In this document: positions 45,093 to 54,510 of the stretch, one piece after another
How the letters are laid out: each line of letters begins with the position of its first letter
How positions within the stretch are numbered: the first letter of the stretch is position 1
From: Candidatus Chloroploca mongolica
Lineage (GTDB): Bacteria > Chloroflexota > Chloroflexia > Chloroflexales > Chloroflexaceae
Reading direction: 5' to 3'
DNA length: 64,000 nt
Assembly: GCF_004762035.2 (NCBI RefSeq)
Contig: NZ_SIJK02000011.1
Span: 1-64,000 of the forward strand
Translations under genes and position numbers: made by a program
Notes under the pieces: generated by a model
Told to the model about the DNA's origin: nothing
Database searches by the model: none
The model's input: only the letters and a program-made list of their open reading frames with translations

Positions 45093-46154
45093 CTACCCGC
45101 CAAGTTGCGACATGCCACGTACCGTGGGGCGGACACCCTCGGGCAAGCCGTGGCCCCAGGGTTTGATCTGCACGGCGTGGCGCACAATCTGCTCGATCTC
45201 GGCGAGCGTCGCACCATTGCGAATGGCCGAACGGAGATCAACCTCGTCGTCACGCAAGAGGCAGAGGTGCATCCGCCCGTCAGCCGTGAGGCGCATCCGA
45301 TTGCACGTTGCACAAAAAGGATCGGTGACGGCACTGATAAAACCAAGCTTGCCGGGGGCACCGGGGATGCGATAGCGACGGGCAGGATCAGCGGGATCCT
45401 GCCCATACGGGGTCAGGGTGCCAAAATGGGCCTCGATGCGGGCAATCAATTCAGCCGTACTGATGACGCCCTCTTCGGCGAGACCGGCAACGCCCGTCAG
45501 CGGCATCACCTCGATAAAACGGAACTCCCAGGGATGCCGGGTTGTCAGGGCCGCGAGTTGCACGACTTCATCGTCATTCATGCCCCGCACAATAACGGCA
45601 TTGAGCTTGATTGGGTGGAGGCCGGCCTCATCAGCGGCCTGAATACCCGCCCAGACCTCATCGAGATTGCCACCGCGGGTCATCTGCCGAAACTTGACGG
45701 GATCGAGGCTATCAATGCTCACATTGACCCGGTCGAGGCCGGCTTCTTTGAGCGGCCCGGCGAGGCGACGGAGGCGCAGCGCATTCGTCGTCATCGCCAC
45801 ATGCTCAATGCCTGGCACTGCTTTCATCGCAGCGATCAGTTCGACGATATCCTGACGCAGCGTCGGTTCGCCACCAGTCAAGCGGAGCTTGCGGAAACCG
45901 GCTGCGGCAGCCGCCTGGATCACCAGCAACAGCTCATCGTTGGTCAGCAACTCGGGGCGCGGGGCAAACTGCATCCCAACGGCGGGCATGCAATAGACAC
46001 AGCGCATATTGCAGCGATCAGTCAGTGAAACCCGCAGATAATCAATGCGCCGCCCGAAGCTATCACGGGCCGGCTCATCGGTCGCATAGGTCGGGATCTC
46101 CCGTGGCTCAAAAAAGGTCAACGGGATGGTCGCCTTGATTGGATCACGTTCCAT
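45093..46154 (-). CDS. moaA: GTP 3',8-cyclase MoaA
   Basis: A 353-residue radical-SAM enzyme for the first step of molybdenum/tungsten cofactor synthesis. The radical cluster is C48NMRCVYC55; FRKLRLTGGEPTLRQDI follows; the second cluster region is FCATCNRMRLTADGRMHLCL; the protein ends in the conserved GG (MSQLGG). It lies 73 bases after mrp and is convergent with tupABC, which supplies the metal. Confidence 0.95.
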   Translation of the reverse strand: MERDPIKATIPLTFFEPREIPTYATDEPARDSFGRRIDYLRVSLTDRCNMRCVYCMPAVGMQFAPRPELLTNDELLLVIQAAAAAGFRKLRLTGGEPTLRQDIVELIAAMKAVPGIEHVAMTTNALRLRRLAGPLKEAGLDRVNVSIDSLDPVKFRQMTRGGNLDEVWAGIQAADEAGLHPIKLNAVIVRGMNDDEVVQLAALTTRHPWEFRFIEVMPLTGVAGLAEEGVISTAELIARIEAHFGTLTPYGQDPADPARRYRIPGAPGKLGFISAVTDPFCATCNRMRLTADGRMHLCLLRDDEVDLRSAIRNGATLAEIEQIVRHAVQIKPWGHGLPEGVRPTVRGMSQLGG

Positions 46155-46227
46155 AGCTGCATGACCTCATTGTCACTTTTATCCAACAGGTACCTGGCGC
46201 TCAGCAGCGCCAGATACCCTCCAATGC

Positions 46228-47319
46228 TCAGGCTGAGACAAACTTCAAGACACTGATCCTAGCAGCGAGCTTGCGGGCAACATCGCGGAACCGATCGGCA
46301 TAGGCATCATCGGCATCACTGATCACTGCTGGCGCACCAGTATCACCACCAGCGCGAACAGCCATACCCAGGGGGATCTGACCGAGCAACGGCACACCCA
46401 ATTGCTCAGAGAGACGCGCCGCGCCACCGCTGCCAAAGATATCATAGCGCGTCCCGGTATCAGGTGCCTGGAAATAGGCCATATTCTCGACAATGCCGAG
46501 CAACGGCACATTCACCTTCTTGAACATCTCCATTGCCTTGACGACATCAACTGTCGCAACGGCCTGCGGCGTCGTGACAATGAGGCTCCCGGTGAGGGGC
46601 AGGCTCTGGGCGAGGGTCAGCGCAATATCACCGGTACCGGGGGGCATATCAATAATCAAATAATCGAGCGGTGCCCACTCCACATTGTAGAGAAACTGCC
46701 GCAACAACTGGCTGACCATCGGCCCACGCCAGATCACCGGCTGGGTCTCATCAATTAGAAACCCGACCGAGATCAACTTGATGCCGTGGCCGGTGAGCGG
46801 GATCATCATTGCTTCGCCCTGCTCATTCTGGAAGGCCTCGGGCTGACCTTTGACACCCAGCATCAGGGGCAAACTCGGGCCAAAGACATCCGCATCGAGC
46901 AAACCAACCTGTGCGCCCTCTTGCGCGAGGGCGACCGCCAGATTCACGGCAATGGTACTCTTGCCCACCCCACCTTTGCCAGCGGCGACTGCGATCACAT
47001 TCGCCACGCCGGGAATAGGGGCCTGCTCGGGAATGCCCGCCGGACGACGGGTATTGGCCGTAAACTCGATCATCACCTGTTCAACACCAGGAACGGTCCG
47101 TACCGCCGCCTCGGCCTCGGCATGGATTTGATCTTTCAGCGGACAGGCCGGGGTCGTCAATTCAATGGTGAAATTGACGTTGCTACCATTGATCCGTACA
47201 TCTTTGATCATCCGCCGCGAGACAAGGTCACCACCAAGCTCGGGCTCTTGAACAGTACTCAGCGCCGCCAGCACCTGTTGCTCGGTCAGCGGCGCACTTT
47301 GCTGTGAAAAAAGACCCAT
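46228..47319 (-). CDS. Mrp/NBP35-family iron-sulfur carrier ATPase
   Basis: A 363-residue protein with an N-terminal MIP18/DUF59 domain (TVQEPELGGDLVSRRMIKDV) and a deviant Walker A VAAGKGGVGKSTIAVNLA (about residues 114-131), then DADVFGPSLPLMLG and IDMPPGTGDIALTLAQ. It likely transfers Fe-S clusters. The position where many members carry CxxC reads FQAPDTG, so the bridging Cys pair is absent, as in several bacterial Mrp proteins. It is probably in one transcript with moaA, whose product needs two clusters. Confidence 0.9.
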   Translation of the reverse strand: MGLFSQQSAPLTEQQVLAALSTVQEPELGGDLVSRRMIKDVRINGSNVNFTIELTTPACPLKDQIHAEAEAAVRTVPGVEQVMIEFTANTRRPAGIPEQAPIPGVANVIAVAAGKGGVGKSTIAVNLAVALAQEGAQVGLLDADVFGPSLPLMLGVKGQPEAFQNEQGEAMMIPLTGHGIKLISVGFLIDETQPVIWRGPMVSQLLRQFLYNVEWAPLDYLIIDMPPGTGDIALTLAQSLPLTGSLIVTTPQAVATVDVVKAMEMFKKVNVPLLGIVENMAYFQAPDTGTRYDIFGSGGAARLSEQLGVPLLGQIPLGMAVRAGGDTGAPAVISDADDAYADRFRDVARKLAARISVLKFVSA

Positions 47320-47370
47320 AATGGGAAACGCTCCACGTACGATTGCGAACTATCTCAAGGGGTTGGTTTC

Positions 47371-47379
47371 ATTATACCA
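47371..47379 (-). promoter_or_regulatory. Extended -10 promoter for mrp-moaA
   Basis: On the minus strand TGGTATAAT (47379-47371) makes an extended -10 about 50 bases before the mrp ATG; no good -35 is visible. Confidence 0.5.
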
Positions 47380-47398
47380 GATTGTGTGTTGAAACTCT

Positions 47399-48511
47399 TC
47401 AGAGGAGGCTCCGGTAGACGGCGAGCGTTGCCTGGGCGGCGCGTTGCCAGGTGAACCGGGCTGCGTGGGGTGGTCCCCGCCGAACTAAAGCGGTGCGTGC
47501 GGCTTCATCATGCCAGAGCGAGGCGATTGTATCGGCCCAGGCCATAGGATCTTGTGGCGGGAGACAGATCCCGGCCTTGCCAACAATTTCGGGCAGGCTG
47601 CTTGTATCAGCCACGATCGTTGGCGCTCCACAGGCAAGCGCTTCGAGCACAGGGAGGCCGAAGCCTTCGTAGAGCGACGGATTGACATAGAGGCGACAGG
47701 CATTGTAGAGCCAGATCAACTCGTCGTGCGCCACTTTGCCCGCAAACCAGACATGATCAGCCAGGTGCAACTCGCGCACAAGGCGATAGATTGGCTCATC
47801 GAGCCAACCCGGTGCGCCGGCGGCAACGAGTTGGTAGGGGACACGGGGATCGCGATCGAGCAGGAGGCGAAGCGCGTGGAGCAGTGTTTCCAGGTTCTTG
47901 CGGGGTTCGATCGTGCTCACAAAGAGCAGGAAGCTCGCTGCGGTCAGTTGACGCCCATTGATGGTGCGAGTGGCGTCAGGCCTCAGGCCAAGCGGTTGAA
48001 AGCTCGGATCGGCTGCTTCATAGATCACCGTGATCTGTTCGGCGGGCAGATCGAGCAGACTGACGATATCATTGCGTGTTGCTTCCGAGACCGTAATGAC
48101 CCCATCGGCATCGTGGGCTGCAGCGCGGATCTGGGCATAGAAGCGGCGCGCATCAGCATCGAGAATGTCAGGATAATGAAGAAACGCCAGATCATGGATC
48201 GTGATCACCGCCGGGCAGCGCCGCCTGCGAGGGGCAATGAAATCGGGACAATGCAAGAGTGACAGCCGTTGCGGCCAGAGCTCAAGCGGCAGGCTCAGTT
48301 GCTCGTAGCGATGATGGGGCGGCGTGATCATCGTAGCACGGCGGAGATTGGGGCCAACGGCGAGCGGCTCGCGTTGACGATAGTGCTGGAGCGCGACAAA
48401 CTCAAGGTCGGGCGCGAGCGTCGCCATTGCGCCGAGTAACTGGCGGGTATACTGGGCGATGCCACCTTGACGATACGCATTGAGGCGTGCATCAACACCG
48501 ATCCGGGTCAC
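47399..48511 (-). CDS. Glycosyltransferase family 4
   Basis: A 370-residue GT-B enzyme. N-terminal RIGVDARLNAYRQGGIAQYTRQLL is the acceptor-side signature; TIEPRKNLETLLHAL and YEGFGLPVLEALACGAPTIVADTSSLPEIVG (about residues 282-312) form the nucleotide-sugar site (E-x7-E). It transfers a sugar, probably mannosyl or glucosyl, to an envelope glycan. It overlaps the MBL hydrolase gene by 4 bases, so they are cotranscribed. Confidence 0.92.
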   Translation of the reverse strand: MTRIGVDARLNAYRQGGIAQYTRQLLGAMATLAPDLEFVALQHYRQREPLAVGPNLRRATMITPPHHRYEQLSLPLELWPQRLSLLHCPDFIAPRRRRCPAVITIHDLAFLHYPDILDADARRFYAQIRAAAHDADGVITVSEATRNDIVSLLDLPAEQITVIYEAADPSFQPLGLRPDATRTINGRQLTAASFLLFVSTIEPRKNLETLLHALRLLLDRDPRVPYQLVAAGAPGWLDEPIYRLVRELHLADHVWFAGKVAHDELIWLYNACRLYVNPSLYEGFGLPVLEALACGAPTIVADTSSLPEIVGKAGICLPPQDPMAWADTIASLWHDEAARTALVRRGPPHAARFTWQRAAQATLAVYRSLL

Positions 48512-49269
48512 AGCGCCACCTGAACTTCCAACCCATCATAGGCAAACGCCACCCCCTCGGGCAAGTCGAGGCTGGCAAGCGCGTGGTCAATGTTGTGGTT
48601 CATATGGACAAAGAAAGCGCGGCGCGGCTGCAGCGCGGCGACAACTTCGAGGGCCTGCGCAACCGAATAGTGCGTCGGATGGGGTTCGTAGCGTAACGCA
48701 TTGAGCACGAGCACATCAAGGTCGCGCAGCAGTGCCCAGGCTGTCGGCGACAGCGCACTTGCGTCAGTGATATAACCAAGCCGCCCCACTCGATACCCCG
48801 TGATCGTCCAGCTTCCGTGCAGCACATCAAAGGGTTGAATCGTCAGTGAGCCGACCGTAAAGGGCTCCACGACTGGGCGCAGATCAAGACTCGGGCGCGT
48901 CGACCCGGCCGATGTGTCGGTAAACGCATAGGCAAAGCGCTCACGCACATCACCGAGCGTCTGGGGACTCCCATAGATCGGAATGGCGGTACCACTCCAG
49001 CAGAGTGGACGGAGATCGTCGATGCCTGCGGTATGATCAAAGTGAGAATGGGTAATCAAGACCGCATCAAGACGACAGAGATCTGCAATCAGGGCCTGTT
49101 CACGAAAATCGGGGCCCGCATCAATCAGAATAGTCTCGATACCAGTGGAAAGCAAGGCTGCCGTGCGGAGACGCCGATTGCGCGGATCAGACGATGTACA
49201 GACGGCGCACTTGCACCCAATGACCGGCACCCCCATCGAGGTGCCAGTTCCCAAAAAACGTAGCCACAT
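48508..49269 (-). CDS. MBL-fold phosphodiesterase-like hydrolase (PhnP type)
   Basis: A 253-residue metallo-beta-lactamase-fold enzyme. FLGTGTSMGVPVIGCKCAVC carries a PhnP-type Cys-rich loop that can bind a structural zinc; the catalytic motif is THSHFDHTAGID. Later VHMNHNIDHAL supplies further ligands. It may cleave cyclic phosphodiesters. ATG 49269 has GAGG upstream; an extension to 49425 is not coding. -10 box TGCTATACT at 49312-49304 on the minus strand. Confidence 0.9.
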   Translation of the reverse strand: MWLRFLGTGTSMGVPVIGCKCAVCTSSDPRNRRLRTAALLSTGIETILIDAGPDFREQALIADLCRLDAVLITHSHFDHTAGIDDLRPLCWSGTAIPIYGSPQTLGDVRERFAYAFTDTSAGSTRPSLDLRPVVEPFTVGSLTIQPFDVLHGSWTITGYRVGRLGYITDASALSPTAWALLRDLDVLVLNALRYEPHPTHYSVAQALEVVAALQPRRAFFVHMNHNIDHALASLDLPEGVAFAYDGLEVQVAL

Positions 49270-49303
49270 ATGGCGATCCTCAATGGCTAAGAGACCTGTG
49301 TAA

Positions 49304-49312
49304 AGTATAGCA
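49304..49312 (-). promoter_or_regulatory. Extended -10 for the MBL/glycosyltransferase pair
   Basis: TGCTATACT read on the minus strand, 35 bases before the ATG; no -35. Confidence 0.45.
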
Positions 49313-49327
49313 TGCTGTGTAATCTCT

Positions 49328-49395
49328 GGGGGCCTGCGGCCCCTTTCCCGCGATGGTGGGTTTCGTTGTGGTGGCTTCGCCACCACAACGAAACC
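49328..49395. repeat. Composite palindrome between divergent genes
   Basis: GGGGCC-TGC-GGCCCC (49329-49343) followed by a perfect 17-bp stem (49359-49375 with 49379-49395, loop TTC). It lies between the two divergent -10 boxes, so it cannot be a terminator of either unit. Confidence 0.75.
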
Positions 49396-49446
49396 GAAAA
49401 GAGGATCAGCTATAATGATGCCCAACTGTTGCCAATGGGAGTGGTT

Positions 49447-52400
49447 ATGCTGGTGGTGACGCTCTTTGGTGTGCCGAGGCTTGTGCGCGATGGGGTTGCC
49501 GTTGAGTTACCTCGCCGCCGCGCCCGGGCACTTGTCTATTACCTGGCCGCCCAGACTGCGCCGGTGAGCCGCGAGCAGTTGCTGGGTCTCTTCTGGTCTG
49601 ATCATGACCGTAGCGGGGCTCAGCAGTTGTTGCGCACCACGTTGCACGCGGTGCGGCGTGCGCTTGGCCCGGCCCTTGTGGCTGGTGAGTATCAACTTGG
49701 CCTGGAGGCTGACGTTGATTATCGCACGTTGCTGGCGACGATCCAGAAGCCCAGTGCTGATGAGGCTGCCCTTGCTTGGGCATTGCGTGGCTATCGTGAT
49801 GATCTGCTAGCCGATTTCACTCTTACCGATGCTGAGCCGTTCGAGGATTGGCTGGCGGCCGAGCGTGAACGAGCGCGGATGCTGGCAATTCGCGGCTTTA
49901 CGCGCCTGGCACGACTCGCCGAGGGGCGCGCTGCCTATGAGGTGGCGCTTGAGGCGTTACGTCAGGCCCTTGCGTTTGATCCGCTCCAGGAGGATCTGCA
50001 ACGTGATGCGATGCGCCTCCACTATTATGCCGGTGACCGGGTAGGCGCGATCCGGCGCTACGAGCATCTGCAGGATCTGCTTGATGCCGAGGTGGGGGTG
50101 CCGCCGATGCAGGCAACCCGTGAACTCTATGATGCGATTATTACCGATGCGCTTGTGCGGCCTCCTGCTGAACATGGTGCCGTCGAGTTGTCGCGGGCAG
50201 GTGAAGCTTCCCTGGTCACGCGGACGTCTGCACCGGCACCGCTCCAATCTCCGTCGTTGCTTGCCTTGCCATTTATTGGGCGGCAGACAGAATTGGCGCT
50301 GATCGCCGAGGCGGTGACGCAAGGGCAATTGGTGTTGATCGAGGGTGAACCGGGGATTGGCAAAACGCGACTGGCGACCGAGTTCCTGGGGCAACATGTT
50401 GCCGAGCACGGTCTGGTGCTGGTTGGTGCTGCACGTGAACTCGAGCAGAGTCTGCCGTATCAACCGGTGATTGCAGCATTGCGCATGCTAGCAACTCACC
50501 CCAGGTGGCCTGCGCTCCGTGCTCAACTTGATCTGGCCCCTGTCTGGTTGCGTGAAGTTGCGCGTCTGGTGCCCGAACTGGCAGAAGCGCTTCCTGGGCA
50601 GTTGATGGCGCTGGGCAATGCTGAAGAGGCTCGTCTGTGGGAGAGTGTTGCGCAACTGGTGATGGCGCTGGTACGTCACGTTCCGGTCGGGTTGTTGTTT
50701 GACGACCTGCACTGGGCCGATGTCAGTACGCTCGGTTTGGTGAGCTACCTCCTTCGGCGTAGCCAGGGCACCCAGGTCAGCGTGCTGGCAACGACGCGCC
50801 CCGTTCGCCCTCGTCATGCGCTGGCAACCCTGATGGCCGGTCTGACGCGTGAGAACCATCTGAAGAGGCTGGCGCTGCAACGCCTTCACCCCACGGAAAC
50901 GGCCTTCCTCGCCCAACAACTCTGCCCCCATGATGCGGAAGTAACGGCAGCCTGGATTCAACAAACGACCGAAGGCAATCCGTATATTCTGGTTGAAGTG
51001 ATTAGCCACGCGCTCGCTACGGGGATGCTCGGCCCTGATGGGCATCTGCACCTCGATGGCGCAACGGCACCAATCGTCCCCCCTACCGTCTATAGTTTAA
51101 TCGAAGCGCGGCTTACGCGGCTTGCCGAAGGTGCGCGGCGGGTGCTTGATGCGGCTGTGGTGGCCGGGCGCGAATTTGAGTTTGAAGTCGCCGCCCGCGC
51201 AGCCGCACTCTCTGAGCAGGCGGCCCTTGATGCCCTCGACGAATTGCAGGCCGCTCGTCTGGTCGAGCCGCTTGATGAGGGGCGGTATCGTTTTGACCAT
51301 AGCCTGACCGTCGAAGTCGCAGGGCACGAGCTTGGGGTTCCTCGTCAGCGGAGCCTTCATCGCCGGATCGCTGAAGCGATGGAGGCGCTGCATCGCAACG
51401 AGCTCGATACTGTGGCAGGGATGATCGCGTGGCATTTTGCTCAGGGTGGCGTGCCCGATCGCGCCGCCGAGTATGCCTTGCGCGCTGCACGCAGGGCCAC
51501 TGCGGTTGCGGCATGGAGTGAGGCAACGGGCCTGTTTGAGCAGGCACTGGCGGGGAGCCAGTCTGTCGAGCGGTTTGCCATTCTGCTTGACCTGGGCGAG
51601 GCGCTGGCGCAACAGGGCGAAGGCGCACGCGCAGCAGAACGTCTTCGTGAAGCGCTGGCGCTTGCCGCCAACGAGATGCAGGCCAATCACGCACGTCTCA
51701 AACTGGCCGGGGTTCTTGTCGTGCAGGCGCGTTATGCTGAGGTGATCGATCTGGTACGTGATCTGGCGACCCAAGGCACGCCCGGCGAACGTGCACAAGC
51801 GCTCTTCCGCTGGGGCACAGCGCTCTCGTTGGAAGGCGCCGATCTCGGCGAGGCGGCACTGCGTCTCGGCGAAGCCGAGCAGTTGGTGATCGAGCAGGCC
51901 AGCCTCGACCAGATGGCGCTGGCTCAGGTACGCTTTGAGCTTGGCAGCGTAGCGGCGCAGCAAGGCGATTTGCCCCGGGCGGTCGCCTACTATCACGAAG
52001 CAAAGCATGTTGCTGATGCGGTCTCAGAAGCACCAGACAGATTGAATCAGGCCATGATGTGGCGCATTCTTGCCCGTAACAATCTGGCGTACCATTTGCA
52101 CCTGCTTGGTGACCTTGAACCAGCGGAAGCGCATCTTGGTGAAGCACTCAAGCTTGCTGAAGCTGCGGGCTTCCTTGGTCTGCAACCCTACCTGCTCTCG
52201 ACCAAGGGTGAACTTGCGCTGGCCCAGGGGCATCTAGAGCACGCCGAGCAGGCCTTCAACGCGGGCCTGGCGCTGGCCGAACGCCTTGAAGTGCCCGAGC
52301 GCATTGCGGGCCTGGTTGCGAACCTCGGCCTGGTCGCGCTGCGACGGGGTGAAACGAGTCTCGCGATTCACCGGCTTTCAACAGCACAGGCGCAAGCCGA

Positions 52401-52572
52401 TGCTCTTGGCACCCATCATCTGGCTGCACAGATCCGCATCTGGCTCGCGCCGCTCTTGCCGCCCCACGAAGCGCGTATCCTCTTTACTGAAGCCCGTGGT
52501 ATCGCCGAAGCAGGCAAGCGCCAGCGTCTGCTTGATGAGCTTGCCCACATTGAAGCACTGTTGCCGCGCTAG
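49447..52572 (+). CDS. BTAD/AAA/TPR transcriptional regulator (AfsR/MalT-like)
   Basis: About 1,041 residues. An N-terminal winged helix (VTLFGVPRLVRDGVAVELPRRRARALVYYLAA) and BTAD repeats (to about residue 245) are followed by an AAA/STAND module with Walker A EGEPGIGKT and Walker B LLFDDLHWADVS, and a long C-terminal array of TPR-like helices (LKLAEAAGFLGLQPYLLSTKGELALAQGHLEHAEQAFNAGLALAERL region). It is a one-component regulator of the SARP/AfsR group. The start at 49447 has GGGAG six bases upstream; ATG 49435 is an alternative. A TATAAT at 49411-49416 may be its -10. Target genes unknown. Confidence 0.88.
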   Translation: MLVVTLFGVPRLVRDGVAVELPRRRARALVYYLAAQTAPVSREQLLGLFWSDHDRSGAQQLLRTTLHAVRRALGPALVAGEYQLGLEADVDYRTLLATIQKPSADEAALAWALRGYRDDLLADFTLTDAEPFEDWLAAERERARMLAIRGFTRLARLAEGRAAYEVALEALRQALAFDPLQEDLQRDAMRLHYYAGDRVGAIRRYEHLQDLLDAEVGVPPMQATRELYDAIITDALVRPPAEHGAVELSRAGEASLVTRTSAPAPLQSPSLLALPFIGRQTELALIAEAVTQGQLVLIEGEPGIGKTRLATEFLGQHVAEHGLVLVGAARELEQSLPYQPVIAALRMLATHPRWPALRAQLDLAPVWLREVARLVPELAEALPGQLMALGNAEEARLWESVAQLVMALVRHVPVGLLFDDLHWADVSTLGLVSYLLRRSQGTQVSVLATTRPVRPRHALATLMAGLTRENHLKRLALQRLHPTETAFLAQQLCPHDAEVTAAWIQQTTEGNPYILVEVISHALATGMLGPDGHLHLDGATAPIVPPTVYSLIEARLTRLAEGARRVLDAAVVAGREFEFEVAARAAALSEQAALDALDELQAARLVEPLDEGRYRFDHSLTVEVAGHELGVPRQRSLHRRIAEAMEALHRNELDTVAGMIAWHFAQGGVPDRAAEYALRAARRATAVAAWSEATGLFEQALAGSQSVERFAILLDLGEALAQQGEGARAAERLREALALAANEMQANHARLKLAGVLVVQARYAEVIDLVRDLATQGTPGERAQALFRWGTALSLEGADLGEAALRLGEAEQLVIEQASLDQMALAQVRFELGSVAAQQGDLPRAVAYYHEAKHVADAVSEAPDRLNQAMMWRILARNNLAYHLHLLGDLEPAEAHLGEALKLAEAAGFLGLQPYLLSTKGELALAQGHLEHAEQAFNAGLALAERLEVPERIAGLVANLGLVALRRGETSLAIHRLSTAQAQADALGTHHLAAQIRIWLAPLLPPHEARILFTEARGIAEAGKRQRLLDELAHIEALLPR

Positions 52573-53468
52573 GGCAGTTGCGCAAGCACCGAGCTTGCTT
52601 GCGCTGCATTTGAGGGCGCAGCCCCATCCGCCCCGGAGGCGCCCCGTCACCCGTAGGGGGGAAGCACTCCTTTTGGGGGTAGGTTTTTTTATCCAAGCGC
52701 CGAGGGAGCGACATGACGTTCGTTTTTTTCGCACGAAGGTGGCGGTGTCGTTGGCCAAGGTTCGGGGCACAAGCGTCGCGGCATGGGGATGGGTTGCTGG
52801 TTCAGTGCCCGCACGGCAGGGGTGCCAACGCCATCCATGTCATTCCGAACGGAGTGAGGAATCTTCACTGCGGCGCATGGAAGACCCCTCGCTCCGCTCG
52901 GAGTGCCAGGGCGAGCGCAGCGGGGTGCCAGAGCGGGCGCGGCGGGGTGCCAGGGCGGGCGCAGCGGGGTGCCACGGCGGGCGCAGCGGAGTGCCAGGGC
53001 GGGCGCAGCGGGGTGCCAACGCCAGCCATGTCATTCCGAACGGAGTGAGGAATCTCCGCTGCGGCGCATGGAAGACCCCTCGCTCCGCTCGGGGTGACAC
53101 GGAGGATGCCTTGGGGTGGCAAGGGCGCGCAGCGGGGTGCCAGGGCGGGCGCGGCGGGGTGCCAGGGCGGGCGCGGCGGGGGTGCCAACGCCAGCCATGT
53201 CATTCCGAACGGAGTGAGGAATCTTCGCTGCGGCGCATGGAAGACCCCTCGCTCCGCTCGGGGTGCCAGGGCGGGCGCAGCGGAGTGACAGGGCGAGCGC
53301 AGCGGGGTGCCAGGGCGGGCGCAGCGGAGTGCCAGGGCGGGCGCGGCGGGGGTGCCAACGCCAGCCATGTCATTCCGAACGGAGTGAGGAATCTTCCCTG
53401 CGGCGCAGGGAAGACCCCTCGCTGCGCTCGGGGTGACAAGGAGGATGCCTTGGGGTGCTTCCCCCCTC
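52573..53468. repeat. Repeat array: four long units plus 22-base tandem units
   Basis: Between the BTAD gene and oppC lie four copies (starting near 52821, 53012, 53181 and 53351; 169-191 base spacing) of a unit containing TCATTCCGAACGGAGTGAGG and CCTCGCTCCGCTCGG. Between them run 22-base GC-rich tandem units of the type GTGCCAGGGCGGGCGCAGCG with small changes. The region has open frames only because of its repeat composition. 52573-52820 holds nothing clear beyond a short T-run at 52683-52691. Confidence 0.85.
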
Positions 53469-54452
53469 CTAACGCCCCGCATCCCGCGGATCAAGCGCAT
53501 CGCGCAACCCATCGCCAAGGAACGTGAAAGAGATCACAAGGGTCGAGAGCATCAAGACGGGGAAGAGCAGCATCCACGGTCCAGAACTGAGATTATTGAA
53601 CCCATCAGTCATCATCTGACCAAGGCTGGTCGGCAACGGATTGGCTGGATCCACCGAAGGCCGCATCCCGACCCCGAGAAAGGTCAGAATCGCTTCGGCC
53701 AGGATCAGGCTGGGAATACTGAACGAAACCGCCACAATGATCGGGGCGAGGGTGTTGGGCAAAATATGGCGCACGAGAATGCGGCTCGTCGGTATGCCGA
53801 GCGCTTTGGCTGCCTCGACAAACTCCTTCTCCTTGAGCGAGAGCACCTGCCCACGCACAAGGCGGGCGAGGCTCGTCCAGCCAACCACAGCCAGGGCGGT
53901 AAAGATCAACAGCAGACCATTGAACGCCTTGCCAAATAAAGTCTCGCGGAAGGCCACCGTGAGCGTAATAATGAAGAGCAGATCGGGGAAGGATGCGACA
54001 ATTTCAGTCAAGCGCATCAAGAGATTATCAACCCACCCGCCTCGAAACCCGGCCACGAGGCCAATGCCGACCCCGATCACCACAATAATAATCTGTGGCA
54101 CCACCCCCACGATCAAGGAGACGCGTGTCGCAAAGATCAGGCGGCTCAGAATATCGCGGCCATTGGTATCGGTACCGAGAATATGTTCAGGATTCGGCTG
54201 GCGGTTTGGATTGTCGGTGACCCAGATCGGGGGGCGAAGGCTGTTATTGGAAGTCTGGGTGACCGGATTTTTGGGCGCAAGCCAGGGTGCCGCAAGTGCG
54301 ACAAGCACATAAAGCAGCACCACCGTGATCCCAAGCATGGCCGCCTTATTGCGGCGGAGCCGTCGCCACGCATCCCCCCAAAGGCTTCGAGGTTTTGTTG
54401 CCGTGAGGTTGAGCTCTTCAAGCGCTGACGCTGGACGGGCCGTAGTTGCCAT
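53469..54452 (-). CDS. Peptide-type ABC transporter permease (OppC)
   Basis: A 327-residue permease with an N-terminal cytoplasmic tail, about six helices and the OppC/DppC pattern: HILGTDTNGRDILSRLIFATRVSL and the EAA loop EFVEAAKALGIPTSRILVRHILPN, ending DGLRDALDPRDAGR. ATG 54452 is supported by GGAG. Preceded by oppB with a 58-base gap. Imports peptides or nickel-like ligands with OppA; no ATPase gene follows, the repeat array does. Confidence 0.92.
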   Translation of the reverse strand: MATTARPASALEELNLTATKPRSLWGDAWRRLRRNKAAMLGITVVLLYVLVALAAPWLAPKNPVTQTSNNSLRPPIWVTDNPNRQPNPEHILGTDTNGRDILSRLIFATRVSLIVGVVPQIIIVVIGVGIGLVAGFRGGWVDNLLMRLTEIVASFPDLLFIITLTVAFRETLFGKAFNGLLLIFTALAVVGWTSLARLVRGQVLSLKEKEFVEAAKALGIPTSRILVRHILPNTLAPIIVAVSFSIPSLILAEAILTFLGVGMRPSVDPANPLPTSLGQMMTDGFNNLSSGPWMLLFPVLMLSTLVISFTFLGDGLRDALDPRDAGR

Positions 54453-54510
54453 ATGGTTGTACTCCGTTGGTGAGGGCTGTGCCCCGCGTAGTGGGGACAG
54501 AGGCTCGCCC

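Noticed and set aside
52821-53440. Possible CRISPR array
   Set aside because: Units are 170-190 bases apart, intervals are themselves repetitive rather than unique spacers, and no cas gene is nearby.
52286-53527. 413-codon plus-strand frame rich in Gly, Arg, Ala and Gln
   Set aside because: It runs from inside the BTAD gene through the repeat array and on into the 3' end of oppC; its composition simply follows the 22-base repeats.
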